From: Paenibacillus sp. FSL K6-1330
GTDB lineage: Bacteria > Bacillota > Bacilli > Paenibacillales > Paenibacillaceae
Assembly (NCBI RefSeq): GCF_037976825.1
Contig: NZ_CP150269.1
Coordinates: forward strand, 4,043,501-4,107,500
Direction: 5' to 3'
Length of the DNA stretch: 64,000 nucleotides
The notes under the pieces were generated by a model. It did no database searches and was not told the DNA's origin. It saw only the letters and a list, made by a program, of their open reading frames with translations. The translations under genes were made by a program, and so were the position numbers. Shown here one piece after another: positions 55,405-64,000 of the stretch (the first letter of the stretch is position 1; every line of letters starts with the position of its first letter).

Positions 55405-56037
55405 TTAAATTCCTTTGATTTTTGTCAGATCCCCGCTGCATAGAGTTTCAAGATTATCAAATATCTTACGAACAGGCCAATCCCACCATTTAATGAGAAG
55501 GAGATAATCGATGAGTTCATCGTCAAATCTTTGCTTAATGACTTTGCAAGGATTCCCGCCTGCAATATGGTAAGGGGGAACATCCTTTACAACAACAGAA
55601 TTTGCTGCAATAATTGCTCCATCTCCAATATGTACACCGGGCATTACGGTCACATTTTGACCGATCCATACATCGTTTCCAATTACAGTATCACCTTTAA
55701 GGGGTAAGTCGGCCAGGGTCGGAGTCGCTTTCTCCCAACCATGGCCCATAATGTTAAATGGATAGGTAGTAACGCTGTACATTCTATGGTTTGCACCATT
55801 CATTACAAATTCAATACCCTTTGCTATTGCGCAAAATTTTCCGATAATCAGCTTATCTCCAATAAATTCATAGTGATGTGTGACACGCTCTTCAAACTTT
55901 TCAGCCCCGTTGATATCGTCATAATATGTGTAGTCACCGACAACAATATTTGAGCGAGTTATAACGTTTTTAATATAACATATACTTTTAATTTCCTCAT
56001 TTGGGTAGATTGCATTAGGATCAGGTCCATAGTGCAT
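55405..56037 (-). CDS. vat: Vat-type streptogramin A acetyltransferase
   Basis: Left-handed beta-helix acetyltransferase of 210 residues. HYGPDPNAIYP, YEFIGDKLIIGKFCAIAKGI, MNGANHRM (catalytic His84, as His82 in VatA) and GNDVWIGQNVTVMPGVHIGD align closely with Vat proteins. It would use acetyl-CoA to inactivate virginiamycin M-type drugs. ATG 56037 follows AAGGAGG. It could be another xenobiotic acetyltransferase of the CatB group, but the HYGPDP opening favours Vat. Confidence 0.85.
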   Translation of the reverse strand: MHYGPDPNAIYPNEEIKSICYIKNVITRSNIVVGDYTYYDDINGAEKFEERVTHHYEFIGDKLIIGKFCAIAKGIEFVMNGANHRMYSVTTYPFNIMGHGWEKATPTLADLPLKGDTVIGNDVWIGQNVTVMPGVHIGDGAIIAANSVVVKDVPPYHIAGGNPCKVIKQRFDDELIDYLLLIKWWDWPVRKIFDNLETLCSGDLTKIKGI

Positions 56038-56228
56038 ATAAAAATCCCTCCTTCGTGTTTTATAAATAACGAGAATATCGCGTTGTACTTGATTATTCAA
56101 TTATTTTATTATACCTCTTTCTATATCAAAATATCTCGATGAGGGCCGATATCAAAGACAAACTTTATACGCCAAAATCCATTTATATTGCCGAATGGTT
56201 CATTGAACAAGTCATCATGTTTGATGGG

Positions 56229-57026
56229 TTATTCTATAATCATCGTAATGACCACGATGATAAGTAACCATAAATAAATTCTGAAAAACAAAGTATCTGG
56301 AATTTTCTGAGCCCACCTTCTCCCGATTGGTACTCCTATCAGCCCCCCAAGCGAAAATCCAATCAATGCAGGTATATAAATAAATCCAATGGTCGAATCT
56401 GGCATGCCAGCTACCCGTAATCCTGAAGCAAGATAAGTGGATGCACCGACAATAGCGACAGGCAGACCTAGTGGTGTAGCTAGAGCGACCGCATGCAGCA
56501 TCCGCATCCCATATTTTCTAAGGTATGGGATCGTCATAACGCTACCGCCAATCCCTAGCAACGTAGAAATAATGCCAATGAACGATCCAATAACGAAACG
56601 GGACATGCGTCCTGGCAGAGGAGAGATCGGGAATTCATCGTTACTATTCGCTGTTTTCTTGTACAAATTAGATATAATGACATAACAAAGTAGCATAATA
56701 AATGCACATTTCAGCAATCCACCATCGATATAGCGGGCCAACAGCCCGCCGATTAGAGCGCCTGATGCGATAAAACCGGCTAATTGTCTAAATACCATCC
56801 AATTGATATTACCTTGCTTCGAATGATTATAGGTGGAATTCGTTGAATTTATAATCATGACAGCCAGTGATGTCCCCACAGCTGTATGCATAACATATTC
56901 CGCAGGAACAACGTGAGGAAGGAAAACATATAGAATTGGGACGACAACGAAGCCGCCACCTAGGCCGAAAAGGCTGGATAATACGCCGATAAACACCCCG
57001 ATGAAAGTAAACACAATCAATGCCAT
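56229..57026 (-). CDS. TauE/SafE-family transporter
   Basis: Membrane protein of 265 residues with about eight helices. SSLFGLGGGFVVVPILYVFL and LLGIGGSVMTIPYL are the two TauE repeats. Predicted exporter of sulfite or organosulfur anions. Single gene. Confidence 0.88.
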   Translation of the reverse strand: MALIVFTFIGVFIGVLSSLFGLGGGFVVVPILYVFLPHVVPAEYVMHTAVGTSLAVMIINSTNSTYNHSKQGNINWMVFRQLAGFIASGALIGGLLARYIDGGLLKCAFIMLLCYVIISNLYKKTANSNDEFPISPLPGRMSRFVIGSFIGIISTLLGIGGSVMTIPYLRKYGMRMLHAVALATPLGLPVAIVGASTYLASGLRVAGMPDSTIGFIYIPALIGFSLGGLIGVPIGRRWAQKIPDTLFFRIYLWLLIIVVITMIIE

Positions 57027-57661
57027 GATACTATTTCCTCCTTTAATTCAGCCCGCACTCATCGCTGAATGACCCGCTCTCGCCTAGGTCCGACGGACAT
57101 AATCGTAATCGGTACCCTATCTCCGACTCGATTCGTTCAACAAAATCCCTTGCAGCTTACAGTTATGACTCCTATTTGGATTTGCTTATAAAATAAATGG
57201 TAATGGAATAGGGCATATTATAATAATTGATATTTGTTATACTCGATATAAATAAAGGTAATGGTTATGCAAGCAAAATCTGGAGTAGTATCGTATCTTT
57301 TATGAGATTGCGAGACTTGAGTCAGCTGAACCAGCAAAAAGCAGCCGATCACATTAATCGGCTGCTCTCCTTTATTTTTGCAAAGTTCATCACTAATTCT
57401 CTTTTTAGAGTCCGCTTTGCTAATCAACTGTAGTCTTCAATTCATGATATTTTTCCTTCTTTAAATTCTGAATACTGACTTTCCTTTCAGTTGGATCTTA
57501 TCTCCATAATCAATTATCACTTCTATTTCTGACGGCGACCAAAGAACCCGTTGAATTATATTGTAAACCCAGCAACCTCAAAACAAAAAATTCGAATATG
57601 GTTATCCCCGCTAAAAAATCAGAACAATAACTAAAGGAATAAACATTATTTTTATTTATTC
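57027..57661. other. Intergenic region with a minus-strand terminator
   Basis: No gene is recognised. A hairpin at 57335-57366 (GCAGCCGAT / ATCGGCTGC followed by TTTTT on the minus strand) is a terminator, probably for the RCC1-repeat gene 300 bases upstream of it. The short minus-strand reading RVLWSPSEIEVIIDYGDKIQ (about 57480-57560) might be a gene remnant, not identified. Confidence 0.5.
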
Positions 57662-58558
57662 TTACCACTCCTTACCGCCGGGTAGTTGGATGTTAGTCCA
57701 ACTGCTTACATCGCGTTGGCCATATTCATTATCACCCACAGCAATCACCGTGCCGTCCGATTTAAGGCCGATGGTATGAGCGCAGCCCGCCGCAACTGCT
57801 ACAATATCGCACCAGTCACTTACATTGCATTGACCATACTCATTCCAGCCCACAGCTGCCACCGTACCGTCCGATTTAAGCCCGATGGTATGATGACTAC
57901 CCACCGCTATCGCGACAATACCGCGCCACCCGGTCACATCGCATTGACCTACCTTATTTTGACCCACAGCAACCGCCGTGCCATCCGATTTAAGCCCAAC
58001 GGTATGAAGATAACCCGCCGCAACCGCCACGATGCCGCGCCAGTCGCTTACATTGCATTGGCGATACCTATTATTACCCACAGCCATCACCGTACCGTCC
58101 AATTTAAGACCGATGGTATGCCAGTCACCCACCGCGACCGCAACCATATCACACCAGCCACTTACATTGCATTGGCCTTCATTATTTCGACCCACAGCCA
58201 CCACTGTGCCATCCGATTTAAGACCGACGGTACGACGCCAACCCGCCGCAACCGCCACCATATCACGCCAGCTGCTTACATCGCATTGGTCATACTTATT
58301 CCAACCCACAGCCGCCACTGTGCCGTCCGATTTAAGCCCGACGGTATGAGCATTACCCGTGTTCGTCGCCATATGAACATTACCAGCCGCAACCGCAACC
58401 ATATCGCGCCAGCCACTTACATCACATTGGCCATATTTATTATCACCCACAGCCGTCACCGTGCCATCCGATTTAAGTCCAACCGTATGACGACGACCTG
58501 CTGCTATGGTATCTTTGGGAATTGCCCATATCTTGCTGAAAAGATTCCCCTTTTCCAT
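57662..58558 (-). CDS. RCC1-repeat protein
   Basis: Protein of 298 residues made almost wholly of seven RCC1-type repeats of about 39 residues: HTVGLKSDGTV, AVGxNxYGQCxV, SxWxxMVAVAAG. Each repeat but the last keeps one Cys. The second repeat is preceded by a small insertion (NVHMATNTG). Expected to fold as a seven-bladed propeller. No signal peptide. The start at 58558 follows GGGGGAG. Function unknown; propellers of this kind often mediate protein contacts. Confidence 0.87.
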   Translation of the reverse strand: MEKGNLFSKIWAIPKDTIAAGRRHTVGLKSDGTVTAVGDNKYGQCDVSGWRDMVAVAAGNVHMATNTGNAHTVGLKSDGTVAAVGWNKYDQCDVSSWRDMVAVAAGWRRTVGLKSDGTVVAVGRNNEGQCNVSGWCDMVAVAVGDWHTIGLKLDGTVMAVGNNRYRQCNVSDWRGIVAVAAGYLHTVGLKSDGTAVAVGQNKVGQCDVTGWRGIVAIAVGSHHTIGLKSDGTVAAVGWNEYGQCNVSDWCDIVAVAAGCAHTIGLKSDGTVIAVGDNEYGQRDVSSWTNIQLPGGKEW

Positions 58559-58730
58559 AAGGTTCTCCCCCTTGTTTTTTCTTTCCAACTTAAATCATAC
58601 AACATTCACGCAAGTGCTAAGGCAAAGCCTGCACACCTTTGATTTTTCGTAATCTCAAAACTAGAAAGCTTAGCTAGCGCATAGAGTTAAAAAAACTGCG
58701 CGACAGACGTTCCGACATCTCATTCCTATC

Positions 58731-58762
58731 AAAAAAACGACCGGGGTTCGACCGGTCGTTTT
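58731..58762 (-). terminator. Terminator downstream of the NmrA-like gene and RidA relic
   Basis: AACGACCGG and CCGGTCGTT form a stem followed by seven T on the minus strand. Confidence 0.85.
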
Positions 58763-58765
58763 CCA

Positions 58766-58997
58766 TTAAATGATATTGCAGTATAATAATACCGAATTAT
58801 TTCCCGAAACAAATAGAACGGTAACCAAAGGTGGATTATCTAATATACCGGAAACCTCCTGAAATGCTTTGTATCCAATTCGCGGGTCACTTCCTTGAAC
58901 TAAATAGATATTCCAGATTGGCGAAACTTGCATTTTCAGACGCTAAAATCGGAATAGCATTTTGTCCGCCGATATAAATTGTTTTTGCTCCATTTTG
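58766..58997 (-). pseudogene. RidA-family relic
   Basis: NGAKTIYIGGQNAI then VQGSDPRIGYKAFQEVSGIL and DNPPLVTVLFVSG, then stop. These are the N-terminal and C-terminal motifs of RidA/YjgF proteins with about 45 residues missing between. It would have formed an operon with the NmrA-like gene 75 bases upstream, and ends at its terminator. Confidence 0.72.
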
Positions 58998-59072
58998 AAG
59001 TTAGGCCATGGTTTTCCTTCTTATGATTCGGTGTTTTATTTCACTGGTGTATAAAGACCGACTATACTCTCA

Positions 59073-59942
59073 TCATTGGGAAATCGAGTCTTTCAAATAA
59101 TCCGTAAAATTCACTGGGGATCTGCCAATCAGGTTTTCCAAAGTCGGATTGGTTTGCGAGAAATCTCCTTGTCGACTTGCCTGAAACATACCCGTAAGCA
59201 TGCCGACCATCGCTTCCGGCAGTCCTCGGGACATCAAGTGGTTTCGATATTCATCATCCGACACGACAATTCGCCGAATCGGTCGATCCAAGACCTTGGA
59301 AGCAATCGATGCAATTCTACCCATGTCAATCGCTTCGGAAGCCGTAAGGTGAGGAGTCATACCGTCATATCTCTGCTCTGTCAAGATGACCGCTGTGGCT
59401 TCAGCCAGGTCGGAATGGCTGGTCCAGGCAACAGGACCATCTTCCGGAGCAATCAATTCCCCTGTTTTCAAGGCATCACCCATCCACATCATCGCTGATG
59501 CGGCATAAAAGCCGTTTCGCAGCGACGTGAAAGCCATTCCCGAAGATTTTAGCATCTCTTCTGTAGCAGCATGAACGTTCATGGGAGGAAAATGCGACGT
59601 TGCAGATGAAAACATTTGGCTAGTATACAGCAGTCGACCAACACCCGCTTTCTTGGCCGCGTCGATTGCGGTTTGATGCTGGCGAACAGCAACTTCTCCC
59701 AAGGAGTGGGACGAGATAATAAGAACTTGAGACGCTCCCTCAAAGGCGTGTAGAAGACTTTCGGAATCATCGAAATTTCCTTGCCGGACACGAACTCCTC
59801 GTTCTTTTAGATCCTGTGCCGTGTTCACATCACGGACACTTACACCAATATCCCCGGCAGGAACACGCTTGAGAAGTTCCTCTACGACCTTCCGGCCTAA
59901 TTTTCCATTCGCTCCTGTAACAACAATCATTTCTATACTCAT
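59073..59942 (-). CDS. NmrA-like NAD(P)-binding protein
   Basis: Rossmann-fold protein of 289 residues of the atypical SDR group: VVTGANGKLGRKVVEELLKR at the start, then GASQVLIISSHS and RLLYTSQMFSS, similar to QorB/YtfG quinone reductase-like proteins. Divergent from the TetR gene, its likely repressor. Confidence 0.88.
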   Translation of the reverse strand: MSIEMIVVTGANGKLGRKVVEELLKRVPAGDIGVSVRDVNTAQDLKERGVRVRQGNFDDSESLLHAFEGASQVLIISSHSLGEVAVRQHQTAIDAAKKAGVGRLLYTSQMFSSATSHFPPMNVHAATEEMLKSSGMAFTSLRNGFYAASAMMWMGDALKTGELIAPEDGPVAWTSHSDLAEATAVILTEQRYDGMTPHLTASEAIDMGRIASIASKVLDRPIRRIVVSDDEYRNHLMSRGLPEAMVGMLTGMFQASRQGDFSQTNPTLENLIGRSPVNFTDYLKDSISQ

Positions 59943-60203
59943 CCTTTCGTTTGCAAATCAGATAAAGAGTTTGCCATACGATTTTGTTTGTGCAATCATA
60001 ATCCTATAAGTGCGTGTTAACAAAAGTCGCTGAATCAGACACAAACAGCTCAATGGATTTTAAGTGACTTTTTGAACAACCTCTTAAGTAAAAGATAAAA
60101 GGATTGAGTTATGCAAACAACCTGCAAAAAGCTGTTTTTGTTGTGTTCCCAACATTTTTGCCCTTTTGTCTGTTATTGAATTTGAGAGAAAGAGGGGGAT
60201 AAA

Positions 60204-60797
60204 ATGTCGGTAAATCCCGAGGATCCGCGTGTTAAAAGAACCCGTCAATTGTTCGTGCAGGCTTTTAACGATTTGGTTGGGAAAAAGAGAAACATCTATT
60301 CCATTTCTGTGCACGATATCACGAATCAAGCAACCGTAAATCGAACAACATTTTATGCTCATTTTCAGGATAAATATGACTTTCTTGAATATTGGATGAC
60401 GGAAAAGTTCCAAAGGACTATAAGGGATAGACTGCCGGAACAAACAAGATGCAATGCGGACAATTTGCACATCCTTATTCAAACCATATTCGATTTTCTT
60501 TTGCGGTTTCGACAATGTAGTACGCCAGGAGACAAGCAGTTTGAAGCAATGTTTGAAAATGCCATGCGTCAGGATCTTCATCGACTTCTGCTTAAACGGG
60601 TAAATGAAATGGACACACAGGGCTTTTCGCAAGAAAAATTGGAAGCTGCGGCACTCGTTATCAGTTGGGGCATATTCGGATCCGCTTTGCAGTGGAGCCG
60701 GAACCCTCAAGATCGCTCAGTGGAAACGATGTTTGAAGAAGTCATTGAGGTTATATCGGTCAATTTGGCCCCTTTCTGGGAGCAAACAACCAGCTAA
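60204..60797 (+). CDS. TetR/AcrR-family regulator
   Basis: Repressor of 197 residues. HTH at about 20-60 (FNDLVGKKRNIYSISVHDIT, NRTTFYAHFQDKYDFLEYW). The C-terminal domain has no named family. AGAGGGGGAT precedes the ATG. It faces the NmrA-like gene across 260 bases, which hold no obvious gene. Confidence 0.9.
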   Translation: MSVNPEDPRVKRTRQLFVQAFNDLVGKKRNIYSISVHDITNQATVNRTTFYAHFQDKYDFLEYWMTEKFQRTIRDRLPEQTRCNADNLHILIQTIFDFLLRFRQCSTPGDKQFEAMFENAMRQDLHRLLLKRVNEMDTQGFSQEKLEAAALVISWGIFGSALQWSRNPQDRSVETMFEEVIEVISVNLAPFWEQTTS

Positions 60798-60816
60798 AGG
60801 TATGCTCTCGTTCAAT

Positions 60817-60842
60817 AAAAAAAAAGCCGCGATTTACGCGGC
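60817..60842 (-). terminator. Terminator of the 60896 gene
   Basis: GCCGCGTAAATCGCGGC on the minus strand, followed by nine T. Confidence 0.85.
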
Positions 60843-60895
60843 ATCATCACCATATCTCCGGAGCGATGTATCCTGACCGTCCAGCCGTTATCAGC

Positions 60896-61540
60896 CTATA
60901 TACTTTTTGCGGCTTCCATTAGTCGCTCTTTTGTCATCGCAGGCGAATCGCTGCCTAACCGATATATGATCGCCTGCCCCTCTTTTTCGATCATCCAGCT
61001 GATTTCTTGGTAGATATGGCTATCGGTATATACATATGAATCGTTTATTAAATAATGGGCGTCGTGTCCATTCAGCTCCATTTCTTCATATTTAGCTGAT
61101 GATGGGGCTAACGTCTGTATTTTCACTTTGGAATCGCGAGGTGTTTCCATGACCAAATACAGCGTCTCTTGATCTGAATTGCGATATACGGTGGTGTACG
61201 ATAACAACGGAAACGAGGTTAGAATGGAAGTTTTTCTCCATATAAAATCTTTTCCCGACTCTTCGCTCTCGGCCTTCATCTCTTCAAGCAAAGCTGCGAT
61301 ATCCGTCTCGGAGCCCCCATAAGCGCCGAATGGAGACAGCTCCATTCCTCCCGTGAACCTATACGTTCCAAGCAAGGAGTCTGGAGGCAACACATCAAAA
61401 TGTCGGTACGTTAATGCCTTTCTCCAAGTATCCAAGTCCTCGTTCACGTCCGGCTGCGAGACAGGAATGAACGGCAAGCTCTTGACGTTGCCCAAATCGG
61501 ATAAATAGACGACGGCGGACTCTCCCGGGTTCAATGTCAA
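60896..61540 (-). pseudogene. 5'-truncated protein of unknown function
   Basis: An open frame of 214 residues starts at a TTG that abuts the terminator of the uppP gene, with no ribosome-binding site. The content (LPFIPVSQPDVNEDLDTW, ELSPFGAYGGSETDIAAL, SWMIEKEGQAIIYRLGSDSP) resembles the extracytoplasmic part of anti-sigma-type proteins, but I do not recognise the family. The N-terminal membrane portion has probably been lost. It could still be expressed by read-through. Confidence 0.5.
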
Positions 61541-61542
61541 AG

Positions 61543-61569
61543 AAAAAACGCAGCTTTCCGGCTGCGTTT
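61543..61569 (-). terminator. Terminator of uppP
   Basis: AAACGCAGC and GCTGCGTTT stem followed by TTTC on the minus strand, 20 bases beyond the uppP stop. Confidence 0.85.
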
Positions 61570-61589
61570 CATCTAATTATGCTAGGACC

Positions 61590-62393
61590 TTACAGTATGA
61601 CGATTAAATAGAAGAGCGCTGCTAAGACAAAACGATACAGAGCAAACCATTCCAATCGAAGTCGCTTAATCAGTTTGATGAACGTCACTACTGCAATCAT
61701 GGCCACAATAAAGGATGTCGTAAAGCCAATTAACATTAGAAAGAGATCGTCAGCATTCAGCAAATCGCGACTATCGTATAAATCTAACAAGCTTGCGCCA
61801 AACATAACAGGCACGGAAATAAGGAATGTGAAATCTGCGGCGGCTTTTTGACTAGTACCAAGCAAAAGTCCACCGGAAATCGTGGACCCCGATCTTGAAA
61901 ATCCCGGCCACAAAGCCAAACATTGGAACAGGCCAATCCCGAAAGCTTGTTTGTAATTAATCCCATCCATCGTATCAGCGGTTTTAGTTCTCCTGCTCCG
62001 TGCTGCGACGATCATCAACAAGCCACCGGCAACTAGACCGATCAAGACAGGGGTTGGGCCGAATAATTGACTTTTTATTGTGTCTTTGAAGACAAGATAC
62101 AGGATTAATGCTGGTAACATAGCCAAAATCATATGAATAACATTTAGTCCTTTACTTTGGGAAAAATCCATTTTAATCAGATTAGCCCCAATCTGCAAAT
62201 ACCTTTTCCAATAAAGGATTAGAACTGCCAAGACTGCACCCAACTGGATCACAATTTTAAAAGTTATTGCAGCGTCTCCCTCAAAGCTAAGTAGATGGCC
62301 TGCTAAAATCAGATGTCCAGTAGACGATACCGGTAAAAATTCAGTTAAGCCCTCTATTATGCCAAGTATTATTGCTTTAACTACATCAGTCAT
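61590..62393 (-). CDS. uppP: Undecaprenyl-diphosphatase
   Basis: Membrane phosphatase of 267 residues that recycles undecaprenyl-PP carrier lipid; extra copies give bacitracin resistance. Catalytic motifs EGLTEFLPVSSTGH near residue 16 and PGFSRSGST near 155 are intact. AGGAGG precedes; start is ATG 62393 or the adjacent TTG 62396. Eight predicted helices. Confidence 0.95.
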   Translation of the reverse strand: MTDVVKAIILGIIEGLTEFLPVSSTGHLILAGHLLSFEGDAAITFKIVIQLGAVLAVLILYWKRYLQIGANLIKMDFSQSKGLNVIHMILAMLPALILYLVFKDTIKSQLFGPTPVLIGLVAGGLLMIVAARSRRTKTADTMDGINYKQAFGIGLFQCLALWPGFSRSGSTISGGLLLGTSQKAAADFTFLISVPVMFGASLLDLYDSRDLLNADDLFLMLIGFTTSFIVAMIAVVTFIKLIKRLRLEWFALYRFVLAALFYLIVIL

Positions 62394-62600
62394 CAATGGA
62401 TGTCCTCCTTCGGAAAAAACTCGTTCAAGCCTTTTCCAGTATAAGATAGACGTCTATATATTCCCATCGATTAACCTAACAATATTCCATTCCGTATGAC
62501 ATTCTTGTCACATTGCTCAAAAGGATAGAAGAACAACAGAAAGAAGCCGATATACCATAGCTTACGGCTCCTTATCCAAGTCTAAATATGAACAATTACG

Positions 62601-63434
62601 TTATCCAGTCACACGATTCACAATTTTTAGAACAGTATCCCGCGTTAATTTGCTTCCGCCCGCAGAAATGAGTTTGACGGTAGCATGAGCTAACGCTAGT
62701 GGAATCTTGCAAAATTTTAACGCTGGACCATCCTTTAGGTCTGCGACATAAGAATCGGCGATTTGTAAATTACGGCATGTGTACTGGTGCATTTCATTAA
62801 ATCCCCATCCATCAGGAAAGAAGTCAACACCACGTTTAAGATCCTCATCTCTATTTCGGAGTATATTTACTGCTTGTAGTCCTCTTCCGAAGGCAATCGC
62901 CTTTGTTAGATCAGATTGCGTCCCGTCATGCCATAACCAAAGTTCTGATAACATCTCTCCAACCATACCAGCCACGCTATAGGTATATCTGTCCAGATCC
63001 TCTTCTGTATGAATATTCCACCCGTTCTGAACCCAATCAGACATATGTAACGACATCTTTGCGATGTAATGATTTACGATGCCGACTCCGGAAGACGGAC
63101 AAAGAAGCACCCATTTATCTAGCTGCATCGTAACTTCCGGTAATACCGCCCGATAAGGTGATAGTAATCTTCGTGTTGCTTCCATAACTTCCATAACATC
63201 CTGGGATTTAAATATTTCAGAAATCCCAAAAAGTAATTCAACTTTCAATTCGTCAGTGAGTTCATGATGATCTTCGATTTCGTCTATTGCTCGCATACAT
63301 AGATAGGCAGATGCAACTGCCCCCCTTATTCCTAATTCCAAATAGCTTATGGGTATATAAAAAGTACGGCTCGTCTTCTTTAACATGGACATTGCTTCAT
63401 TCAGGTCGACGTTATTAATGAGTACTCCCTCCAA
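62601..63434 (-). CDS. Squalene/phytoene synthase-family protein
   Basis: Trans-isoprenyl-diphosphate synthase-like protein of about 277 residues. First Asp-rich motif AIDEIEDHHEL near residue 70 and second NILRNRDEDLKRG near 190 are both intact; SRTFYIPI is the typical start. It would condense two prenyl diphosphates into a C30 product (squalene or a carotenoid). Start uncertain: TTG 63434 has no upstream ribosome-binding site; GGAGGG lies inside the first codons and points to ATT 63419 or a start at ATG 63392. No partner genes nearby. Confidence 0.87.
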   Translation of the reverse strand: MEGVLINNVDLNEAMSMLKKTSRTFYIPISYLELGIRGAVASAYLCMRAIDEIEDHHELTDELKVELLFGISEIFKSQDVMEVMEATRRLLSPYRAVLPEVTMQLDKWVLLCPSSGVGIVNHYIAKMSLHMSDWVQNGWNIHTEEDLDRYTYSVAGMVGEMLSELWLWHDGTQSDLTKAIAFGRGLQAVNILRNRDEDLKRGVDFFPDGWGFNEMHQYTCRNLQIADSYVADLKDGPALKFCKIPLALAHATVKLISAGGSKLTRDTVLKIVNRVTG

Positions 63435-63580
63435 GTATTCGTTCAGTTTTAAAATTTTTAAAATTACTCATTGCTTTACTATGATAACACACGTTGATAT
63501 GGTCAATCCAAATACAATAATCTAGACTTGTGTTTTGATCCGATTCGATGATCAATTTGACGAACTTATATACTTAAAGC

Positions 63581-63604
63581 AAAAAAAGCCGCAATTTATG
63601 CGAC
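63581..63604 (-). terminator. Terminator after the amidinotransferase-type relic
   Basis: GTCGCATAAATTGCGGC on the minus strand followed by seven T. Confidence 0.7.
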
Positions 63605-63617
63605 TTTCAAAATCTAT

Positions 63618-63826
63618 TTAGTCATCACTTCTTAAAAGAGGATGAGTGCTACATCTGAAAGATCCACCGAAACTTCTTGATATTTTAAAATCTACATATT
63701 CTACTTTAACCCCTCTTTTTTCTAACTCATCTCCCAATACATTTACGATGGAAATGCAACTTCAGATTGAGCCATAACGCCTCTTTTTAAAGGTGCAAAC
63801 TCACTTTTCACAAAAACATTACTCAT
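63618..63826 (-). pseudogene. Amidinotransferase/DDAH-type relic
   Basis: From ATG 63826 (AAAGGAG upstream) MSNVFVKSEFAPLKRGVMAQ, SEVAFPS, stop; then in another frame VLGDELEKRGVKVEYVDFKI and SRSFGGSFRCSTHPLLRSDD, stop. The GGxxRCxTxPLxR end carries the catalytic Cys of arginine deiminase/dimethylargininase-like enzymes. The central two-thirds is deleted. Confidence 0.68.
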
Positions 63827-63917
63827 ACAAATTTCTCCTTTACAAAAAAACTCTAGGGAACGGTTGTAGTGTTCTTCCGCTGCTCCATTGAGCTTTTTGC
63901 CATTTTCTACAAAAAGC

Positions 63918-64000
63918 CTACTCGATGAGCTCCGGTTTCACATTGAGGACGATCCCCATCAAACCAGGGAATAGTTGTTCTAGATCCTCCATTCGTAACG
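63918..64000 (-). CDS. Partial CDS at window edge, unknown
   Basis: The minus-strand frame enters from beyond the window and ends with EDLEQLFPGLMGIVLNVKPE, then LIE and TAG at 63918. Not recognised; only the C-terminal 27 codons are visible. Confidence 0.35.
   Translation of the reverse strand, partial: LRMEDLEQLFPGLMGIVLNVKPELIE

Noticed and set aside
57686..58642. 318-codon plus-strand ORF opposite the RCC1 gene
   Set aside because: Long only because the RCC1 repeat lacks stops in the opposite frame; repetitive content and no ribosome-binding site.
60084..60710. 208-codon minus-strand ORF opposite the TetR gene
   Set aside because: Antisense shadow of an intact TetR gene.
1..64000. CRISPR array, tRNA or rRNA genes, prophage, toxin-antitoxin pair
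   Set aside because: No regularly spaced repeats, tRNA-like cloverleaf or phage structural genes were seen; the SMI1-type fragments are the only immunity-like sequences.

Overview
The window looks like a chromosomal accessory region from a Paenibacillus-type member of the Bacillota. The reasons are strong GGAGG ribosome-binding sites with many TTG and GTG starts, an LplA/LplB/YtcP-type sugar uptake operon with an embedded YesM/YesN two-component pair, large secreted GH27 and DUF4855 proteins with NPCBM and discoidin domains, CcpA-type cre operators and a PyrR-type RNA attenuator. No rRNA or tRNA gene and no CRISPR array was seen.

Layout. 0-19 kb is carbohydrate use: a double MerR regulator, two secreted glycan-active proteins (GH27, DUF4855) each preceded by a cre-like site, then a six-gene minus-strand operon (solute-binding protein, two permeases, histidine kinase, AraC-type response regulator, Gfo/Idh oxidoreductase), facing an AraC regulator and an ADP-ribosylglycohydrolase. 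19-27 kb holds a DUF998 pair with a decayed ArsR regulator, codBA under a PyrR-type attenuator, an MFS transporter, and two HesB/IscA-type genes facing a frameshifted SufR-like regulator. 26.7-29.6 kb is the most striking part: a second ribosomal protein L4 whose drug-contact loop is replaced at 68-NKIN-71, and a Cfr-family 23S rRNA methyltransferase. Each has a leader carrying a short ORF and RNA secondary structure, as expected of genes induced by ribosome-targeting antibiotics. A Vat-type streptogramin acetyltransferase lies at 55.4 kb. 29.7-34.6 kb has a DUF2089 operon and a two-component system with a serine hydrolase. 34.7-43.6 kb is an envelope-modification cluster (MBOAT and DHHW acetylation pair, DUF4358 and SGNH lipoproteins, amidase, polysaccharide deacetylase, two-component system).

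At 43.76-50.27 kb an SMI1/KNR4-type gene appears cut in two. Its 5' part (43759-43911) and 3' part (50118-50267) lie in the same orientation on either side of about 6.2 kb that is bordered by an IS5-type relic and an IS1182-type relic. This segment carries a FtsX/MacB-type transporter, two overlapping CxxC thioredoxin-like proteins, a decayed MauE-like gene and a tadA relic. 50.3-64 kb is a mosaic of small stress and metabolic genes (YdeI, VOC, WYL, LysR with a MetX-like hydrolase, TauE, RCC1 repeats, NmrA/TetR pair, UppP, squalene/phytoene synthase).

The window is unusually rich in gene remnants that can be read by translation: a second DUF4855 gene, ArsR, SufR-like, SMI1, MauE, TadA, amidohydrolase, RidA, an amidinotransferase-type gene and a 5'-truncated gene. 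This indicates an actively decaying and reshuffling region. All family calls come from reading motifs by eye; no database search was run.
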